In this document: positions 25,401 through 36,776 of the stretch, one piece after another | Layout of the letters: every line of letters begins with the position of its first letter | Numbering within the stretch: position 1 is the first letter of the stretch | Translations under genes and position numbers: made by a program | NCBI RefSeq assembly: GCF_024701975.1 | Contig: NZ_JANLNM010000001.1 | Coordinates: forward strand, 1,798,001 to 1,862,000 | Direction of reading: 5' to 3' | DNA from: Variovorax sp. ZS18.2.2 | Lineage (GTDB): Bacteria; Pseudomonadota; Gammaproteobacteria; Burkholderiales; Burkholderiaceae_C | Length of the DNA: 64,000 nt | Notes under the pieces: model-generated | The model's input: only the letters and a program-made list of their open reading frames with translations | The model's database searches: none | Told to the model about the DNA's origin: nothing

Positions 25401-27185
25401 ATGCAAGCATCCCCTGGCAGCGAGACCGCGCGCCCTCCCCTGATGCGCCGTCTGGCGCGCCTGATGACCTGGTTCGGCAGCTCGCGCAAATGGTGGGCCG
25501 TGGGCCTCTCAGGGGCCATGCTGGCGGCGATCACCGAGCCGCTGATGGCCGCTCTTCTGAAGCCGTTGCTCGACCGCGGCTTCACCCGCGGCGAGATGCC
25601 GCTGTGGTTCGTGCCCGCCGCTGTGCTGGCGCTGTTCGCCGTGCGCGGCATCGCGCAATTCATCTCTCAATATGCCCTGTCGCGCATCGCCAACGAAGGC
25701 ATGCAGAAGCTGCGCCGGGTGCTGTTCGAACGCCTGCTCGGCGCCGAGCTTGCCCTCTTCACGCGCCAATCGGCGAGCGCTCTGTCGAACACGGTGGTGT
25801 ACGAAGTGCAGACCGGCGCGATGCTGCTGGTGCAGGCGCTGCTCGGGCTCTCGCGCGACGGCTTCACGCTGATCGCGCTGCTGGGCTACCTGGTCTACCT
25901 GAACTGGAAGCTGACGCTGATCGTCGCCTTCCTGGTGCCGAGCATCTCCTGGATCATGAAGGTGTTCTCCAAGCGCCTTTACAAGCTCACCCAGCAGGGC
26001 CAGCAGGCGACCGACGAGCTGGCCTACGTGGTCGAGGAGAACGTGCTGGCCCACCGCGTCGTCCGCCTGCACGGCGCCGAGCAGGCGCAGGAGCGCCGCT
26101 TCGAGCAACTGAGCCAGCGCCTGAACCGCCTGGCCGTGAAGTCCACCATCGCACAGGCTGCCACTACGCCGCTCACGCAGATGATGGCTTCGCTCGCGCT
26201 GTCGATCGTGGTGATGATCGCGCTCTGGCAAAGCGGCAAGCAGGGCTTTACCGTGGGTGGATTCGTCGCTTACATCACGGCCATGCTGATGCTGATCGCA
26301 CCGATCCGGCGCCTGGCCGAAGTGGCCGGCCCGATCACACGCGGGCTCGCCGCGCTCGAACGCGGCCTGATCCTGGTCGATGAGGTCGCGCCCGAATCGC
26401 AAGGCAGCTTCGAGCTCGCGCATGCCGATGGTCATATCGAACTGCGCAACGTGCAGGTCAGCTACCGCGGCGACGACGAACAGCGCGCGCTCGACGGCGT
26501 GAGCCTGATCATCCAACCTGGCCAGGTGGTGGCTTTCGTCGGGCCTTCGGGATCGGGCAAGACCACGCTGGTCAACCTGCTGCCGCGCTTCGTGCAGCCC
26601 AGCGGCGGGCAGGTGCTGCTCGATGGCCACGACACCAGCGAGTGGCAGTTGAAGAGCCTGCGCGCGCAGTTCGCGATGGTGAGCCAGGACGTGGTCATGC
26701 TCAACGACACGCTGGCGGCCAATGTGGCACTGGGCGCGGAGATCGACCGCGAGCGCGTCAACGAATGCCTGGTCGCCGCCAACCTGAGCGCCCACGTCGA
26801 CAACCTGCCGCAGGGCATGGACACGGTGCTGGGCCACAACGCCACGCAACTCTCTGGCGGCCAGCGCCAGCGTCTCGCCATCGCGCGTGCGCTCTACAAG
26901 AACGCGCCCGTGCTGCTGCTCGACGAGGCCACCTCGGCGCTCGACACCGAATCGGAACGGCTGGTGCAGGATGCCCTGCAACGCCTGATGCAGAACCGCA
27001 CCACGCTGATCGTGGCCCACCGGCTCTCGACCATCCAGCATGCAGACCGCATCATCGTGATGGAGCAAGGCCGCATTGCCGAGCAAGGCAGCCATGCGCA
27101 GTTGATGGTGCTCGATGGGCTCTATGCGCGTTTGCAGACGCTGGCGGTGCGCAGCGCCACGCCGGGGCAAGACCCGACGCTCTGA
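25401..27185 (+). CDS. msbA: Lipid A export permease/ATPase MsbA
   Basis: Product of 594 residues, a full half-transporter. It has about six transmembrane helices in the first 330 residues, including WKLTLIVAFLVP, then a nucleotide-binding domain with Walker A GPSGSGKT near 380-387, signature [15 protein letters not shown] and Walker B VLLLDEATSALD. The dimer flips lipid A-core from the inner to the outer leaflet. Length and spacing match MsbA. The first 15 residues are polar, and the ATG at 25401 is the only sensible start. The gene converges on rng with nine bases between stops. Confidence 0.93.
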   Translation: MQASPGSETARPPLMRRLARLMTWFGSSRKWWAVGLSGAMLAAITEPLMAALLKPLLDRGFTRGEMPLWFVPAAVLALFAVRGIAQFISQYALSRIANEGMQKLRRVLFERLLGAELALFTRQSASALSNTVVYEVQTGAMLLVQALLGLSRDGFTLIALLGYLVYLNWKLTLIVAFLVPSISWIMKVFSKRLYKLTQQGQQATDELAYVVEENVLAHRVVRLHGAEQAQERRFEQLSQRLNRLAVKSTIAQAATTPLTQMMASLALSIVVMIALWQSGKQGFTVGGFVAYITAMLMLIAPIRRLAEVAGPITRGLAALERGLILVDEVAPESQGSFELAHADGHIELRNVQVSYRGDDEQRALDGVSLIIQPGQVVAFVGPSGSGKTTLVNLLPRFVQPSGGQVLLDGHDTSEWQLKSLRAQFAMVSQDVVMLNDTLAANVALGAEIDRERVNECLVAANLSAHVDNLPQGMDTVLGHNATQLSGGQRQRLAIARALYKNAPVLLLDEATSALDTESERLVQDALQRLMQNRTTLIVAHRLSTIQHADRIIVMEQGRIAEQGSHAQLMVLDGLYARLQTLAVRSATPGQDPTL

Positions 27186-27194
27186 GCCGCTCGC

Positions 27195-27201
<7 letters not shown>
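27179..27201. terminator. Short hairpin across the convergent msbA and rng stop codons
   Basis: GCTCTGAGC (27179-27187) and GCTCAGAGC (27193-27201) form a perfect 9-bp stem with loop CGCTC. The structure covers both stop codons, since only nine bases separate the genes. No T tract follows on either strand, so termination is probable but weakly supported. Confidence 0.5.
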
Positions 27202-28721
<1,520 letters not shown>

Positions 28722-28728
28722 GGAATTC

Positions 28729-29331
28729 TTAGGTTTTGAAACCGGCGCTGCGAAGCAGCTGCGCGGTCTCGAACATCGGGAGTCCCATGATGCCCGAATA
28801 GGACCCGCTGATGTGCTCGATGAAAGCAGCCGCGGCTCCTTGGATCGCATAGGCGCCGGCCTTGCCCAGCGGCTCGCCGCTGGCGGCATAGCTGGCGATC
28901 TGCTTCTTCGTGATCGCGGCGAAGCGCACGCGCGACACGCTGAGCGCCGCATGGCGGCGTCGGCCGTGCTGCAGCGCGACGGCGGTCAGCACGCGGTGGG
29001 TGCTGCCGGACAGCAGCGCGAGCATGCGCTCCGCATCGCGCGCGTCTTCGGGTTTGCCGAGGATGGTGCGGCCGAGCGCGACCGTGGTGTCTGCGCAGAG
29101 CACGGGTGCGTCGGCGAGGCCGAGGCGCTTGCGTCGCGCGACGGCTGCATCGAGCTTGAGGGCGGTCACGCGTTGCACATAAGCCGTCGGCGACTCGTTG
29201 GGTAGCACTACTTCGAGCGATTCGGCGTCTTCGTCAGGCGTGGCCAGCAGCAACTCGTGGCGAACCCCGAGCTGGCCGAGCAGTTGGGCGCGACGCGGGC
29301 TTTGCGATGCGAGGTAGATGAAGTCGGGCAA
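28729..29331 (-). CDS. maf: Maf-like nucleotide pyrophosphatase
   Basis: Product of about 200 residues: [18 protein letters not shown] at the N-terminus, [10 protein letters not shown] ([10 protein letters not shown]), D-T-T-V (CADTTVALG), and [25 protein letters not shown] at the end, all diagnostic of Maf/YhdE house-cleaning dTTP/UTP pyrophosphatases. No ATG fits. TTG at 29331 is chosen because GGAG lies eight bases upstream; a second TTG at 29337 would give a TTGA overlap with the upstream stop but poor spacing. It is translationally close to the PhyH gene before it. Confidence 0.93.
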   Translation of the reverse strand: MPDFIYLASQSPRRAQLLGQLGVRHELLLATPDEDAESLEVVLPNESPTAYVQRVTALKLDAAVARRKRLGLADAPVLCADTTVALGRTILGKPEDARDAERMLALLSGSTHRVLTAVALQHGRRRHAALSVSRVRFAAITKKQIASYAASGEPLGKAGAYAIQGAAAAFIEHISGSYSGIMGLPMFETAQLLRSAGFKT

Positions 29332-29333
29332 GT

Positions 29334-30014
29334 TCAAGGCTCCGTGAAGTTCCAGACCAGTCCATGCGGCAAGCGCGCGGGTCCAAACAGAAAGTGAAGG
29401 ACGCGCCGACGGACGGGCGTCCGGGCGCGAGAAGAAGCGTGCAGCAGCAACGGGCGCATGGCGAGGGCATCGCCGCGCGCGGCGGTACACGTCACTTCGC
29501 CATGAAGATCGCGCAAGGCTCGCGCCTCCGCATCACCGAGCCGGCCCGCACGATGACTGCCTGGCACCACGCGCAAGGGTCCCGCGTCGACGCCGCAATC
29601 GTCCAGATGCACGCGCACGGCGAGCAACGATTCCAGGACGTCAACCGGCGGCTGGACATAGGGCTCGCCTTCCTTGATGGAAACAGGCAGCGCCGCGTCG
29701 GGCGGACTCGCCGATACGGGAATGGATGTGTCCTGGTGCAGCGCGACCAGCCAGTTCCTATCGGCGGTCTTGTCGAACAGGGTGCATTGCACGGCCACCG
29801 ATGCGGGGTTCAACAAGTCGGCTTCGACGAGCCGCGCCTTGAGTTGCGCTGCCATGTTTCGGCACTGCGGCTGCGTCAGCAGGTTGCGGCTGCCGACTGC
29901 GCCTTGCAGCCACGGCTCCAGCGATTCCGCAACCTCGTCCAGGTGCCCGGCCTGCAGCAGCGCAGGCAGCAGCCGGTAGCCCGCCTCATCGAGCAAGGCG
30001 ACGGGCCCGGTCAT
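29334..30014 (-). CDS. Phytanoyl-CoA dioxygenase (PhyH) family protein
   Basis: Product of 226 residues. The Fe(II) ligands of the PhyH-type 2-oxoglutarate oxygenase fold are seen as His93-x-Asp95 in [11 protein letters not shown] and distal His192 in LLLHASSRA, with Arg203 placed for the 2-oxoglutarate carboxylate. [11 protein letters not shown] is the typical loop before the last strand. The start at 30014 overlaps the rlmH stop (ATGA), and its own stop overlaps or abuts the maf start, so it is firmly built into the operon. The substrate is unknown; small PhyH proteins hydroxylate lipids, nucleobases or amino acids. Insertion between rlmH and maf is unusual. Confidence 0.85.
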   Translation of the reverse strand: MTGPVALLDEAGYRLLPALLQAGHLDEVAESLEPWLQGAVGSRNLLTQPQCRNMAAQLKARLVEADLLNPASVAVQCTLFDKTADRNWLVALHQDTSIPVSASPPDAALPVSIKEGEPYVQPPVDVLESLLAVRVHLDDCGVDAGPLRVVPGSHRAGRLGDAEARALRDLHGEVTCTAARGDALAMRPLLLHASSRARTPVRRRVLHFLFGPARLPHGLVWNFTEP

Positions 30015-30478
30015 TCCCGGTGGTACGGATGGCCCGCGTTGACCGACCACGCCCGGTACAGCTGCTCGACCAGCAGCACCCGCGCCATCGCATGCGGCAG
30101 GGTCAGGTCCGAGAGGCGGATGCGTTCGTGCGCTGCAGCCTTGAAGGCGGGGTCGAGACCATCGGGGCCGCCGATGACAAGGGCCACATCATCGCCCTCG
30201 CCCTGCCAGGCCTGCAGGCGCGCCGCGAGTGCCTTCGTGGTGAGTGCGGTGCCACGCTCGTCGAGTGCGACGATCCGCATGCCGCGGGCAATGGCGCCTT
30301 CGATGCGTTCGCGTTCGGCGGCGTAGAGCGTCTCCAATGACTTGGAGCCGCGGGGTTCGGTCTTGACGGCGCGCAACTCGAGCTTGAGCTCGGGCGGGAA
30401 GCGCTTGGCGTAGTCGTCCCAGGCAGTCTGCGCCCAATCGGGCATGCGCTGCCCGACGGCGACCACCAGCAGCTTCAT
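30011..30478 (-). CDS. rlmH: 23S rRNA pseudouridine-1915 N3-methyltransferase RlmH
   Basis: Product of 155 residues, exactly the family length. It shows [23 protein letters not shown] (split VGQRMPDW...YAKRF), [14 protein letters not shown], the SAM-binding knot [15 protein letters not shown], and the conserved C-terminal [13 protein letters not shown]. It methylates pseudouridine 1915 in helix 69 of assembled 70S ribosomes. The ATG overlaps the rsfS stop (ATGA) and its stop overlaps the next start, so translation is coupled along the operon. Confidence 0.97.
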   Translation of the reverse strand: MKLLVVAVGQRMPDWAQTAWDDYAKRFPPELKLELRAVKTEPRGSKSLETLYAAERERIEGAIARGMRIVALDERGTALTTKALAARLQAWQGEGDDVALVIGGPDGLDPAFKAAAHERIRLSDLTLPHAMARVLLVEQLYRAWSVNAGHPYHRE

Positions 30479-31164
30479 GCGCGGCGGGCTGGCGCCTTCT
30501 TGGCAGGCGCCTTCTTTGCTGCTGGCCTGGCCGCAGTCTTCTTCGCGGCGGGCTTGCCGATCACCTTGACAGGCGTGCGCGCGGTGGCCGAGGTCTTCTT
30601 GGCGGGCGCCTTCCTGGCGGCCGTCTTTCTTGCAGGCGACCTGCGAGCCTTCTCTTCCCTGGCTTCCTGCTCGGCAGCCTTGACCGCTGTCTTGGCGGCG
30701 CTCGCACGGCGCAGCGATGGCTCCTTGGCGGCGGGCTTTTTCTTCTTCTCGCCCACGTCTTCCGTGCTCGACGAGGTGCTGGCGGCAGGCTTGGCACCGC
30801 CGAGCTTGGCGCGCACCGGCTTGTCGCCCCAGATCTCTTCGAGGTGGTAGTACTGGCGGATGGCGGGCTGCATGATGTGCGCGACGGCCGCGCCGCAGTC
30901 CACGATGATCCACTCGCCGTTGTCCTCGCCCTCGATGCGCGGCTTGCCGAAGCCGGCCTCGCGCACCGCGTCGCGCACGCTGGCGGCGAGCGCCTTGGTC
31001 TGGCGGTTCGAAGTGCCCGACGCAATGATCACACGCTCGAACAGCGGCGAGAGATGCTCTGTGTCGAATACCTGGATGTCCTGCGCCTTGACGTCTTCGA
31101 GTCCATCGATGATGGCTCGCTGGAGTTTCTGGGTGTCTTTCTTGGCGGCGGCTTCAGTGGTCAT
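30475..31164 (-). CDS. rsfS: Ribosome silencing factor RsfS with a Lys/Ala-rich C-terminal extension
   Basis: Product of 229 residues. Residues 1-117 form the normal RsfS domain ([45 protein letters not shown]), which binds uL14 and blocks subunit joining in starvation. Residues 118-229 are an extra basic tail rich in Lys, Ala and Pro ([15 protein letters not shown] type), resembling histone H1/AlgP tails and probably binding RNA or DNA. Usual RsfS proteins are 105-130 residues long. The extension keeps one reading frame and is not a frameshift. It overlaps nadD by one base and rlmH by four. Confidence 0.93.
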   Translation of the reverse strand: MTTEAAAKKDTQKLQRAIIDGLEDVKAQDIQVFDTEHLSPLFERVIIASGTSNRQTKALAASVRDAVREAGFGKPRIEGEDNGEWIIVDCGAAVAHIMQPAIRQYYHLEEIWGDKPVRAKLGGAKPAASTSSSTEDVGEKKKKPAAKEPSLRRASAAKTAVKAAEQEAREEKARRSPARKTAARKAPAKKTSATARTPVKVIGKPAAKKTAARPAAKKAPAKKAPARRA

Positions 31165-31793
31165 CAGGCAGAGCGGTAGAGGTGGTGTTGGTCAATATAG
31201 CGTGCAACCGTGGGCGGAACCAGCGAGGAAATGTCCACGCCCAGTGCAGCGCGCCGCCGAATCTCGGTGGCGCTGGTGTCCATGGCAGGCAGTTCTAGCG
31301 CCTCGAAACGCGCGCCAGCCGGAAGGTTGGGCAGCATGTTCGGATCAAAACGGGCAGTGCCGCCCGTCGATAGTGCGCGATACGCTACAGAAACTATAGC
31401 AATGCCGAGTATAGCCTGCCAGCCGTGCCAGCTCGGCAACGCGCTCGCCTGGTCGGCGCCCATGATCAAAACCAGTTGAGCGCCGGGCTGCTCTTTCTGC
31501 AACTCGTGCAGGGTGTCCAGCGTGTAGGTCGGGCCGTCGCGCAATACTTCGCGGCTGTCGATGACGACCTTGCCCTTCAAGTCGCCGAAGGCCAGCCGCG
31601 TCATCGCGAGGCGGTCTTCCTTCGAGGTGAGCGTGCGGCTCTTGTGCCACGCCTGCCCTGTCGGAATGACATGAAGCTCGGCCAGGTCGAGTTGCGCCAA
31701 TGCGGCTTCGGCCAGCGCAACGTGGGCGTTGTGCGGCGGATCGAAAGCGCCGCCGAAGACGCCGATGCGCGGGGCCTTGCCGGAAGAATTCAC
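31164..31793 (-). CDS. nadD: Nicotinate-nucleotide adenylyltransferase NadD
   Basis: Product of 209 residues. The GTG at 31793 ([11 protein letters not shown]) overlaps the hemF stop by four bases (GTGA) and gives the expected family length. The nucleotidyltransferase signature [15 protein letters not shown] is followed by [14 protein letters not shown] and the C-terminal SATEIRRR. It adenylates nicotinate mononucleotide in NAD synthesis. A longer frame upstream is just hemF read in another phase. Confidence 0.95.
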   Translation of the reverse strand: MNSSGKAPRIGVFGGAFDPPHNAHVALAEAALAQLDLAELHVIPTGQAWHKSRTLTSKEDRLAMTRLAFGDLKGKVVIDSREVLRDGPTYTLDTLHELQKEQPGAQLVLIMGADQASALPSWHGWQAILGIAIVSVAYRALSTGGTARFDPNMLPNLPAGARFEALELPAMDTSATEIRRRAALGVDISSLVPPTVARYIDQHHLYRSA

Positions 31794-32707
31794 AACCAGT
31801 CGCGCCGCGGGAGGAAGTCGCTGTACAGCGCGGCTTCGGGACTGCCGGGTTCGGGCTGCTGGCGATAGGCCCAGCTTGCGAGCGGTGGCATCGACAGCAG
31901 GATCGATTCGGTGCGCCCCCCCGACTGCAGTCCGAAATGCGTGCCGCGGTCCCACACGAGGTTGAACTCGACGTAGCGGCCGCGCCGGTACAGCTGGAAC
32001 TCGCGCTCGCGCTCGTCGTAATGCGTGTGGCGGCGACGTTCGACCAGGGGCAGGTAAGCCGGCAAGAAGGCATCGCCGACCGATCGGATCAGCGAGAAAC
32101 TGTTCTCGAAACCGCCCTCGGCAAAGTCATCGAAGAAGATGCCGCCAATGCCGCGCTGCTCGTTGCGGTGCTTGAGGAAGAAATATTCGTCGCACCAGGT
32201 CTTGAAGCGCGGGTACTTGTCGTCGCCGAAGGGCGCCAGCGCATCGCGGCACACGGTGTGGAAGTGCACCGCGTCCTCCTCGAAGCCGTAGCACGGCGTC
32301 AGGTCCATGCCGCCGCCGAACCAGCAGACGGGCTCGCCACCCTCGGGCAGAGCCGCCAGCATCCGCACATTCATGTGGACGATCGGCACGTACGGATTGC
32401 GTGGATGGAACACCAGCGAGACGCCCATCGCCTCGAAAGGCGCCCCCGCGAGTTCCGGCCGGTTCTGCGTCGCCGAAGGCGGCAGCCTGGACCCGCGCAC
32501 CTGCGAGAAGCCACAGCCCGCGCGCTCGAACAGCGCCCCGCCTTCGAGGATGCAGGTGAGGCCATTGCCCTGCAGCTGCTCGCCCGGCGCCTTGTGCCAG
32601 GCATCGTGCAGGCAAGTGCCGCCGTCGGCCTTCTCGACCGCCGCGATGATCGACTGCTGCAGTCCGCGCAGGTAGCTGCCGACTGCCGCGGGGTTCGTCT
32701 GCTGCAT
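31790..32707 (-). CDS. hemF: Oxygen-dependent coproporphyrinogen III oxidase
   Basis: Product of 305 residues starting [20 protein letters not shown]. Typical motifs are [13 protein letters not shown], the [22 protein letters not shown] block ([16 protein letters not shown]), [23 protein letters not shown] (split), and [16 protein letters not shown]. It converts coproporphyrinogen III to protoporphyrinogen IX with O2. It overlaps purD by one base (TGATG) and nadD by four. Confidence 0.97.
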   Translation of the reverse strand: MQQTNPAAVGSYLRGLQQSIIAAVEKADGGTCLHDAWHKAPGEQLQGNGLTCILEGGALFERAGCGFSQVRGSRLPPSATQNRPELAGAPFEAMGVSLVFHPRNPYVPIVHMNVRMLAALPEGGEPVCWFGGGMDLTPCYGFEEDAVHFHTVCRDALAPFGDDKYPRFKTWCDEYFFLKHRNEQRGIGGIFFDDFAEGGFENSFSLIRSVGDAFLPAYLPLVERRRHTHYDEREREFQLYRRGRYVEFNLVWDRGTHFGLQSGGRTESILLSMPPLASWAYRQQPEPGSPEAALYSDFLPRRDWL

Positions 32708-34005
32708 CAGGCTTGGGGGGTGTTGCGCGCATGCACTGCGCGGAATCCGATGTCCTTGCGATATTGCGCGCCGTCGAAACGCACGCGCGCCGAGACTTCG
32801 TAAGCCCGCTGCTGCGCGAGCTTCACGCTGTCGGCCAGGACGGTCACGCAGAGCACGCGACCGCCGCTGGTCTTGAGTTCGCCGTCCTGCATCGTCGTGC
32901 CGGCGTGGAACACCACGGCATCGGGCGCCTCGGGCGGAATGCCGGTGATGCGGTCGCCCTTGCGCGGCGAGAGCGGGTAGCCGTGCGCCGCCATCACCAC
33001 GCCAAGCGCAACGCGGCGGTCCCATTGCAACTCGACCTGGTCCAGCGTGCCATCGGTGGCATGCCAGAACACTTCGAACAGGTCGGACTTGAGCCGCATC
33101 ATGATCGGCTGCGTTTCGGGGTCGCCCATGCGGCAGTTGAATTCGAGCGTCTTGGGGTGACCAGCCGCGTCGATCATCAAGCCGGCGTAGAGGAAGCCGG
33201 TGTACGGGATGCCGTCCTTTTCCATGCCGCGGATGGTCGGCAGGATGATCTCGCGCATCGCGCGCGCATGCACCTCGGCCGTGACCACTGGTGCGGGCGA
33301 ATACGCGCCCATGCCGCCGGTGTTGGGGCCTTCGTCGCCGTCGAGCAGGCGCTTGTGGTCCTGGCTGGTGGCGAGCGCGGTGACGTTCTTGCCGTCGCAC
33401 AGCACGATGAAGCTGGCTTCTTCGCCCTGCAGGAATTCCTCGATGACCACGCGCGCGCCGCCGTCGTTGTGAGACACGCCGAACTTGTTGTCGACCAGCA
33501 TGAAGTCGACGGCTTCGTGCGCTTCTTCGGCGGTCATGGCCACGACCACGCCTTTGCCGGCCGCCAGGCCATCGGCCTTGACGACGATCGGTGCACCCTT
33601 GGCATCGATGTAGGCATGCGCTGCCGCAGCATCGGTGAAGGCCTCGTATTCAGCCGTCGGGATCTTGTGGCGCTTCATGAACGCCTTGGAGAACGCCTTG
33701 GAGCTCTCCAGCTGCGCGGCTGCCTGCGTCGGGCCGAAGATGCGCAGCCCGTGCGCGCGGAATTCATCGACCACGCCCGCGGCGAGCGGCGCCTCGGGGC
33801 CGACCACGGTCAGCGAGATCTTTTCCTTGATGGCCCACTCGCGCAGCGCGGCGGGCTCAGTGATGTCGATGCAGTCGTAGCGCTCGTCGCTCACGGTGCC
33901 GCCGTTGCCCGGCGCCACGTACACGCGGCTGACACGGTTGGCCTGTGCCAGTCGCCATGCCAAGGCGTGTTCACGGCCCCCTCCACCAATAACCAGTACC
34001 TTCAT
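32707..34005 (-). CDS. purD: Phosphoribosylamine-glycine ligase PurD
   Basis: Product of 432 residues. N-terminal [19 protein letters not shown], then an ATP-grasp core with [42 protein letters not shown] and [13 protein letters not shown]. It catalyses the second step of purine synthesis (GAR formation). It begins 37 bp after yebC and is followed without a gap by hemF, so it belongs to the long minus-strand operon. Confidence 0.98.
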   Translation of the reverse strand: MKVLVIGGGGREHALAWRLAQANRVSRVYVAPGNGGTVSDERYDCIDITEPAALREWAIKEKISLTVVGPEAPLAAGVVDEFRAHGLRIFGPTQAAAQLESSKAFSKAFMKRHKIPTAEYEAFTDAAAAHAYIDAKGAPIVVKADGLAAGKGVVVAMTAEEAHEAVDFMLVDNKFGVSHNDGGARVVIEEFLQGEEASFIVLCDGKNVTALATSQDHKRLLDGDEGPNTGGMGAYSPAPVVTAEVHARAMREIILPTIRGMEKDGIPYTGFLYAGLMIDAAGHPKTLEFNCRMGDPETQPIMMRLKSDLFEVFWHATDGTLDQVELQWDRRVALGVVMAAHGYPLSPRKGDRITGIPPEAPDAVVFHAGTTMQDGELKTSGGRVLCVTVLADSVKLAQQRAYEVSARVRFDGAQYRKDIGFRAVHARNTPQA

Positions 34006-34042
34006 TCGTGGGCCTTCTTCATTCGCTGTGGATCAATGTGCT

Positions 34043-34768
34043 TCATTCGGAGAGCGATGCGTTGTGATAGACGGCCTGCACGTCGTCCAGGTCCTCCAGC
34101 ACGTCGAGCAACTTCTGCATCTTGGCGGCATCTTCGCCCGCGACCTCGATCGGGTTTTCGGCGCGCATGGTGACCTCGGCGGCGTCGGGTGCAAGGCCGG
34201 CGGCTTCGAGCGCGTTTTTCACGGCTTCGAAATCGCCGACGGCGGTGATCACCTCGATGGCGCCGTCGTCATCGGTGACGACATCTTCGGCACCCGCTTC
34301 GAGCGCCACTTCCATCACCTTGTCTTCATTGGTGCCGGGCGCGAAGATGATCTGGCCGCAGTGCTTGAACTGGAAGGCCACCGAGCCTTCGGTGCCCATG
34401 TTGCCGCCGTGCTTGGAGAAGGCGTGGCGCACTTCGGCCACGGTGCGCACGCGGTTGTCGGTCATGGTGTCGACGATGATCGCCGCGCCGCCGATGCCGT
34501 ACCCCTCGTAACGAATTTCCTCGTAGTTGACGCCTTCGAGGTTGCCGGTGGCCTTGTCGATGTTGCGCTTGACCGTGTCGATCGGCAGGTTGACCGCCTT
34601 GGCTTTTTCGACCGCCAGCCGCAGCCGCGGGTTGGCGCTCAGGTCGCCGCCGCCGGCGCGGGCGGCCACGGTGATTTCACGGATGGCGCGGGTCCAGAGC
34701 TTGCCGCGCTTCTCGTCCTGGCGGCCCTTCCGGTGCTGAATGTTCGCCCATTTGCTGTGTCCGGCCAT
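34043..34768 (-). CDS. yebC: YebC/PmpR family DNA-binding/translation-associated protein
   Basis: Product of 241 residues starting [18 protein letters not shown], the invariant YebC N-terminus. [20 protein letters not shown] and the three-domain length match the family. YebC-type proteins have been described as transcription regulators and more recently as factors easing ribosome stalling. It is the first gene of the purD-rng operon and is divergent from a methyltransferase gene. Confidence 0.96.
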   Translation of the reverse strand: MAGHSKWANIQHRKGRQDEKRGKLWTRAIREITVAARAGGGDLSANPRLRLAVEKAKAVNLPIDTVKRNIDKATGNLEGVNYEEIRYEGYGIGGAAIIVDTMTDNRVRTVAEVRHAFSKHGGNMGTEGSVAFQFKHCGQIIFAPGTNEDKVMEVALEAGAEDVVTDDDGAIEVITAVGDFEAVKNALEAAGLAPDAAEVTMRAENPIEVAGEDAAKMQKLLDVLEDLDDVQAVYHNASLSE

Positions 34769-34885
34769 GGCTTTCTATCTCGCTGTCTTGTGTTTTCAAA
34801 GCAAGGTGCGAGTTTACTGTCCGGCGCACACAACGCCCGCCGGCGCCCCGGAATTCGGACCGGGGCTTTTGGCGATAATCTTTCG

Positions 34886-35674
34886 ATGACGCCATCGCCT
34901 ACCGTCGGAACCGGGAATCCCGACACCCTCGCGCCTCACGCGCCCCTTCCGCTGTATTACAACAATGAGGTAGAGCACCAGGCATTTCTTCGCCGCATCT
35001 TCGACAGCACCGCGGCGGACTACGACCGCATCGAGGCGGTCCTGGCATTCGGCACCGGCCCTTCGTACCGTCGCGCTGCACTGCAGCAAGCCGGCCTCGT
35101 CGCCGGCGCACAGGTGCTCGACGTGGGCATCGGCACCGGCCTCGTGGCGCGCGAGGCACTCAAGATCATCGGCCCCACGGGGAAACTCACCGGCGTTGAC
35201 CCCAGCGCCGGCATGATGGAACAGGTCAAGCTGCCCGGCGTCGAACTGCTGGAAGGCGTGGCCGAAGCAATTCCCCGCCCCGATGCCAGCGCCGATTTCG
35301 TGAGCATGGGCTACGCGATGCGCCACATCAGCGACGTGGCCGCCGCCTTCAGCGAATTCCACCGCGTGCTGCGGCCGGGCGGGCGCGTGATCGTGCTCGA
35401 AATCACCAAGCCCGAAGGCCGCATCGCGACGGCGCTGCTCAAGGGCTACATGCGCGCCGTGGTGCCGCTGATCGCCCGCGTGGTCGGCCGCCAGCGCAAC
35501 ACCTCCGAACTGTGGCGCTACTACTGGGACACCATCGAAGCCTGCATTCCGCCCGAGCGGGTGATGCAGGCCCTGGGCGATGCGGGCTTTACCGAGGTGT
35601 GCCGCCACCCGAGCCTGGGCGTCTTTTCTTCCTACACCGCCCGCAAACCAGAACAGACCGCCGAGGCCGCTTGA
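34886..35674 (+). CDS. Class I SAM-dependent methyltransferase (UbiE-like)
   Basis: Product of 262 residues; the ATG at 34886 follows a short leader and the upstream frame is antisense to yebC. SAM-binding motifs are VLDVGIGTGLVAREAL and LTGVDPSAGMM (motif I and acidic loop), MGYAMRHISDV (motif II) and EFHRVLRPGGRVIVLE (motif III), as in the UbiE/COQ5 group. It has an N-terminal extension and a C-terminal segment (LWRYYWDTIEACIPPE) not typical of UbiE itself, so a quinone or aryl substrate other than ubiquinone is possible. It is followed three bases later by a chorismatase, suggesting methylation of a hydroxybenzoate-derived compound. Confidence 0.85.
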   Translation: MTPSPTVGTGNPDTLAPHAPLPLYYNNEVEHQAFLRRIFDSTAADYDRIEAVLAFGTGPSYRRAALQQAGLVAGAQVLDVGIGTGLVAREALKIIGPTGKLTGVDPSAGMMEQVKLPGVELLEGVAEAIPRPDASADFVSMGYAMRHISDVAAAFSEFHRVLRPGGRVIVLEITKPEGRIATALLKGYMRAVVPLIARVVGRQRNTSELWRYYWDTIEACIPPERVMQALGDAGFTEVCRHPSLGVFSSYTARKPEQTAEAA

Positions 35675-35676
35675 CA

Positions 35677-36735
35677 GTGCGAGTTCAGGACGACATCTCT
35701 TCTTCCCATCTGCGTGTCGAGCGCCTTTCGCTGGCGAACAGCCTGGCGCTGGCCGCGAACGGCAAGGCGCCCTTCGCCGCGCTGGGCTACGGCACGCCGC
35801 ACAGCGTGGCATGGATGCCGACCGTCAATGCGCGCGTGCTGTCGTCGCACGGCGCCATGGCCGACGTATGGCATGTGACGGGCACGCACATCGAGTCGGG
35901 CACCACCGGCATCGCGCGCTGGCGCACCGACGGCCACTGGCTGCTGGGCGCCATCGACCTCGATGAAGCCGCCGAGAAGCAGGGCCTCGCCGAACTCGCG
36001 CACCGCGCCTACCGCGATCTCTTCAAGACGCTCGAGCAGGCCGGCACGCCGCACCTGCAGCGCATCTGGAACTACCTGCCGCAGATCAACGCCGACGGCG
36101 GCGGGCTCGAGCGCTATCGCCAATTCAATCTCGGCCGGCAGGAGGCCTTCTTCGAAGCCGGGCGCGCCGCGTTTGAGGGCGCGCCGGCCGCGTGCGCGCT
36201 GGGCATCCACCAGGGCATGCTGTCGATCCGTTTCCTTGCGGGCCAGGCGGCACCGCTGCCGGTCGAGAACCCGCGGCAGGTCTCGGCCTACCGCTATCCC
36301 GAAACCTACGGGCCGCGCTCGCCGACCTTCTCGCGCGCCGCGCTCTCGGACATCGGCGACGGCCACATCGCGCTCTTCATCTCCGGCACCGCGAGCATCG
36401 TCGGGCACGAGACACAGCACCACGGCGACGTGCAGGAGCAGGCGCGCGAAACGCTGCGCAACCTGGGCGCCGTGATCGCCGCCGCCAACGAGCGCGTCAC
36501 CGCGACCTTCTCGCTGGCCGGGCTGGATTGCGTGGTGTACGTGCGCCACCCGTCTGACACCGACGCGGTGCGCGGCGTGATCGAAAGCGCGCTCGGTGCC
36601 GACGCCCCGATGGTGCGTCATGCGGTCTACCTGGAAGCCGACATCTGCCGCAGCGATCTGCTGGTCGAGATCGAGGCCCACACGGTCGCGGCCGGCCGGC
36701 TGCAAGCGGATGCAGCCGGCCGGCTGCGGGCCTGA
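35677..36735 (+). CDS. Chorismatase (XanB2/FkbO/Hyg5 family), hydroxybenzoate-forming
   Basis: Product of about 352 residues. The GTG at 35677 is favoured by GAGG 10 bases upstream; a TTG at 35671 is the alternative. Features of this chorismate-hydrolysing family are GTASIVGHETQHHGDVQEQ (split GHETQHHGDV) and the C-terminal YLEADICRSDLLVEIE. Enzymes of this group turn chorismate into 3- and/or 4-hydroxybenzoate or a dihydroxycyclohexadienoate. In Xanthomonas XanB2 supplies the starter of the aryl-polyene pigment and 4-HBA for ubiquinone. It sits between a methyltransferase and an acyltransferase. A 13-bp hairpin covers its last codons. Confidence 0.86.
   Translation: MRVQDDISSSHLRVERLSLANSLALAANGKAPFAALGYGTPHSVAWMPTVNARVLSSHGAMADVWHVTGTHIESGTTGIARWRTDGHWLLGAIDLDEAAEKQGLAELAHRAYRDLFKTLEQAGTPHLQRIWNYLPQINADGGGLERYRQFNLGRQEAFFEAGRAAFEGAPAACALGIHQGMLSIRFLAGQAAPLPVENPRQVSAYRYPETYGPRSPTFSRAALSDIGDGHIALFISGTASIVGHETQHHGDVQEQARETLRNLGAVIAAANERVTATFSLAGLDCVVYVRHPSDTDAVRGVIESALGADAPMVRHAVYLEADICRSDLLVEIEAHTVAAGRLQADAAGRLRA
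36691..36724. promoter_or_regulatory. Strong RNA hairpin at the end of the chorismatase gene
   Basis: GCCGGCCGGCTGC (36691-36703) and GCAGCCGGCCGGC (36712-36724) form a perfect 13-bp stem with loop AAGCGGAT, eight bases before the stop codon. No T run follows, so it may act as a partial attenuator or an mRNA-stability element before the acyltransferase gene. It encodes the repetitive AAGRLQADAAGRLRA end of the protein, which could also explain the symmetry. Confidence 0.45.
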
Positions 36736-36776
36736 GCGGCTCGCGCGACCGACCGGGGCCGACCATTCCTTCCGCC

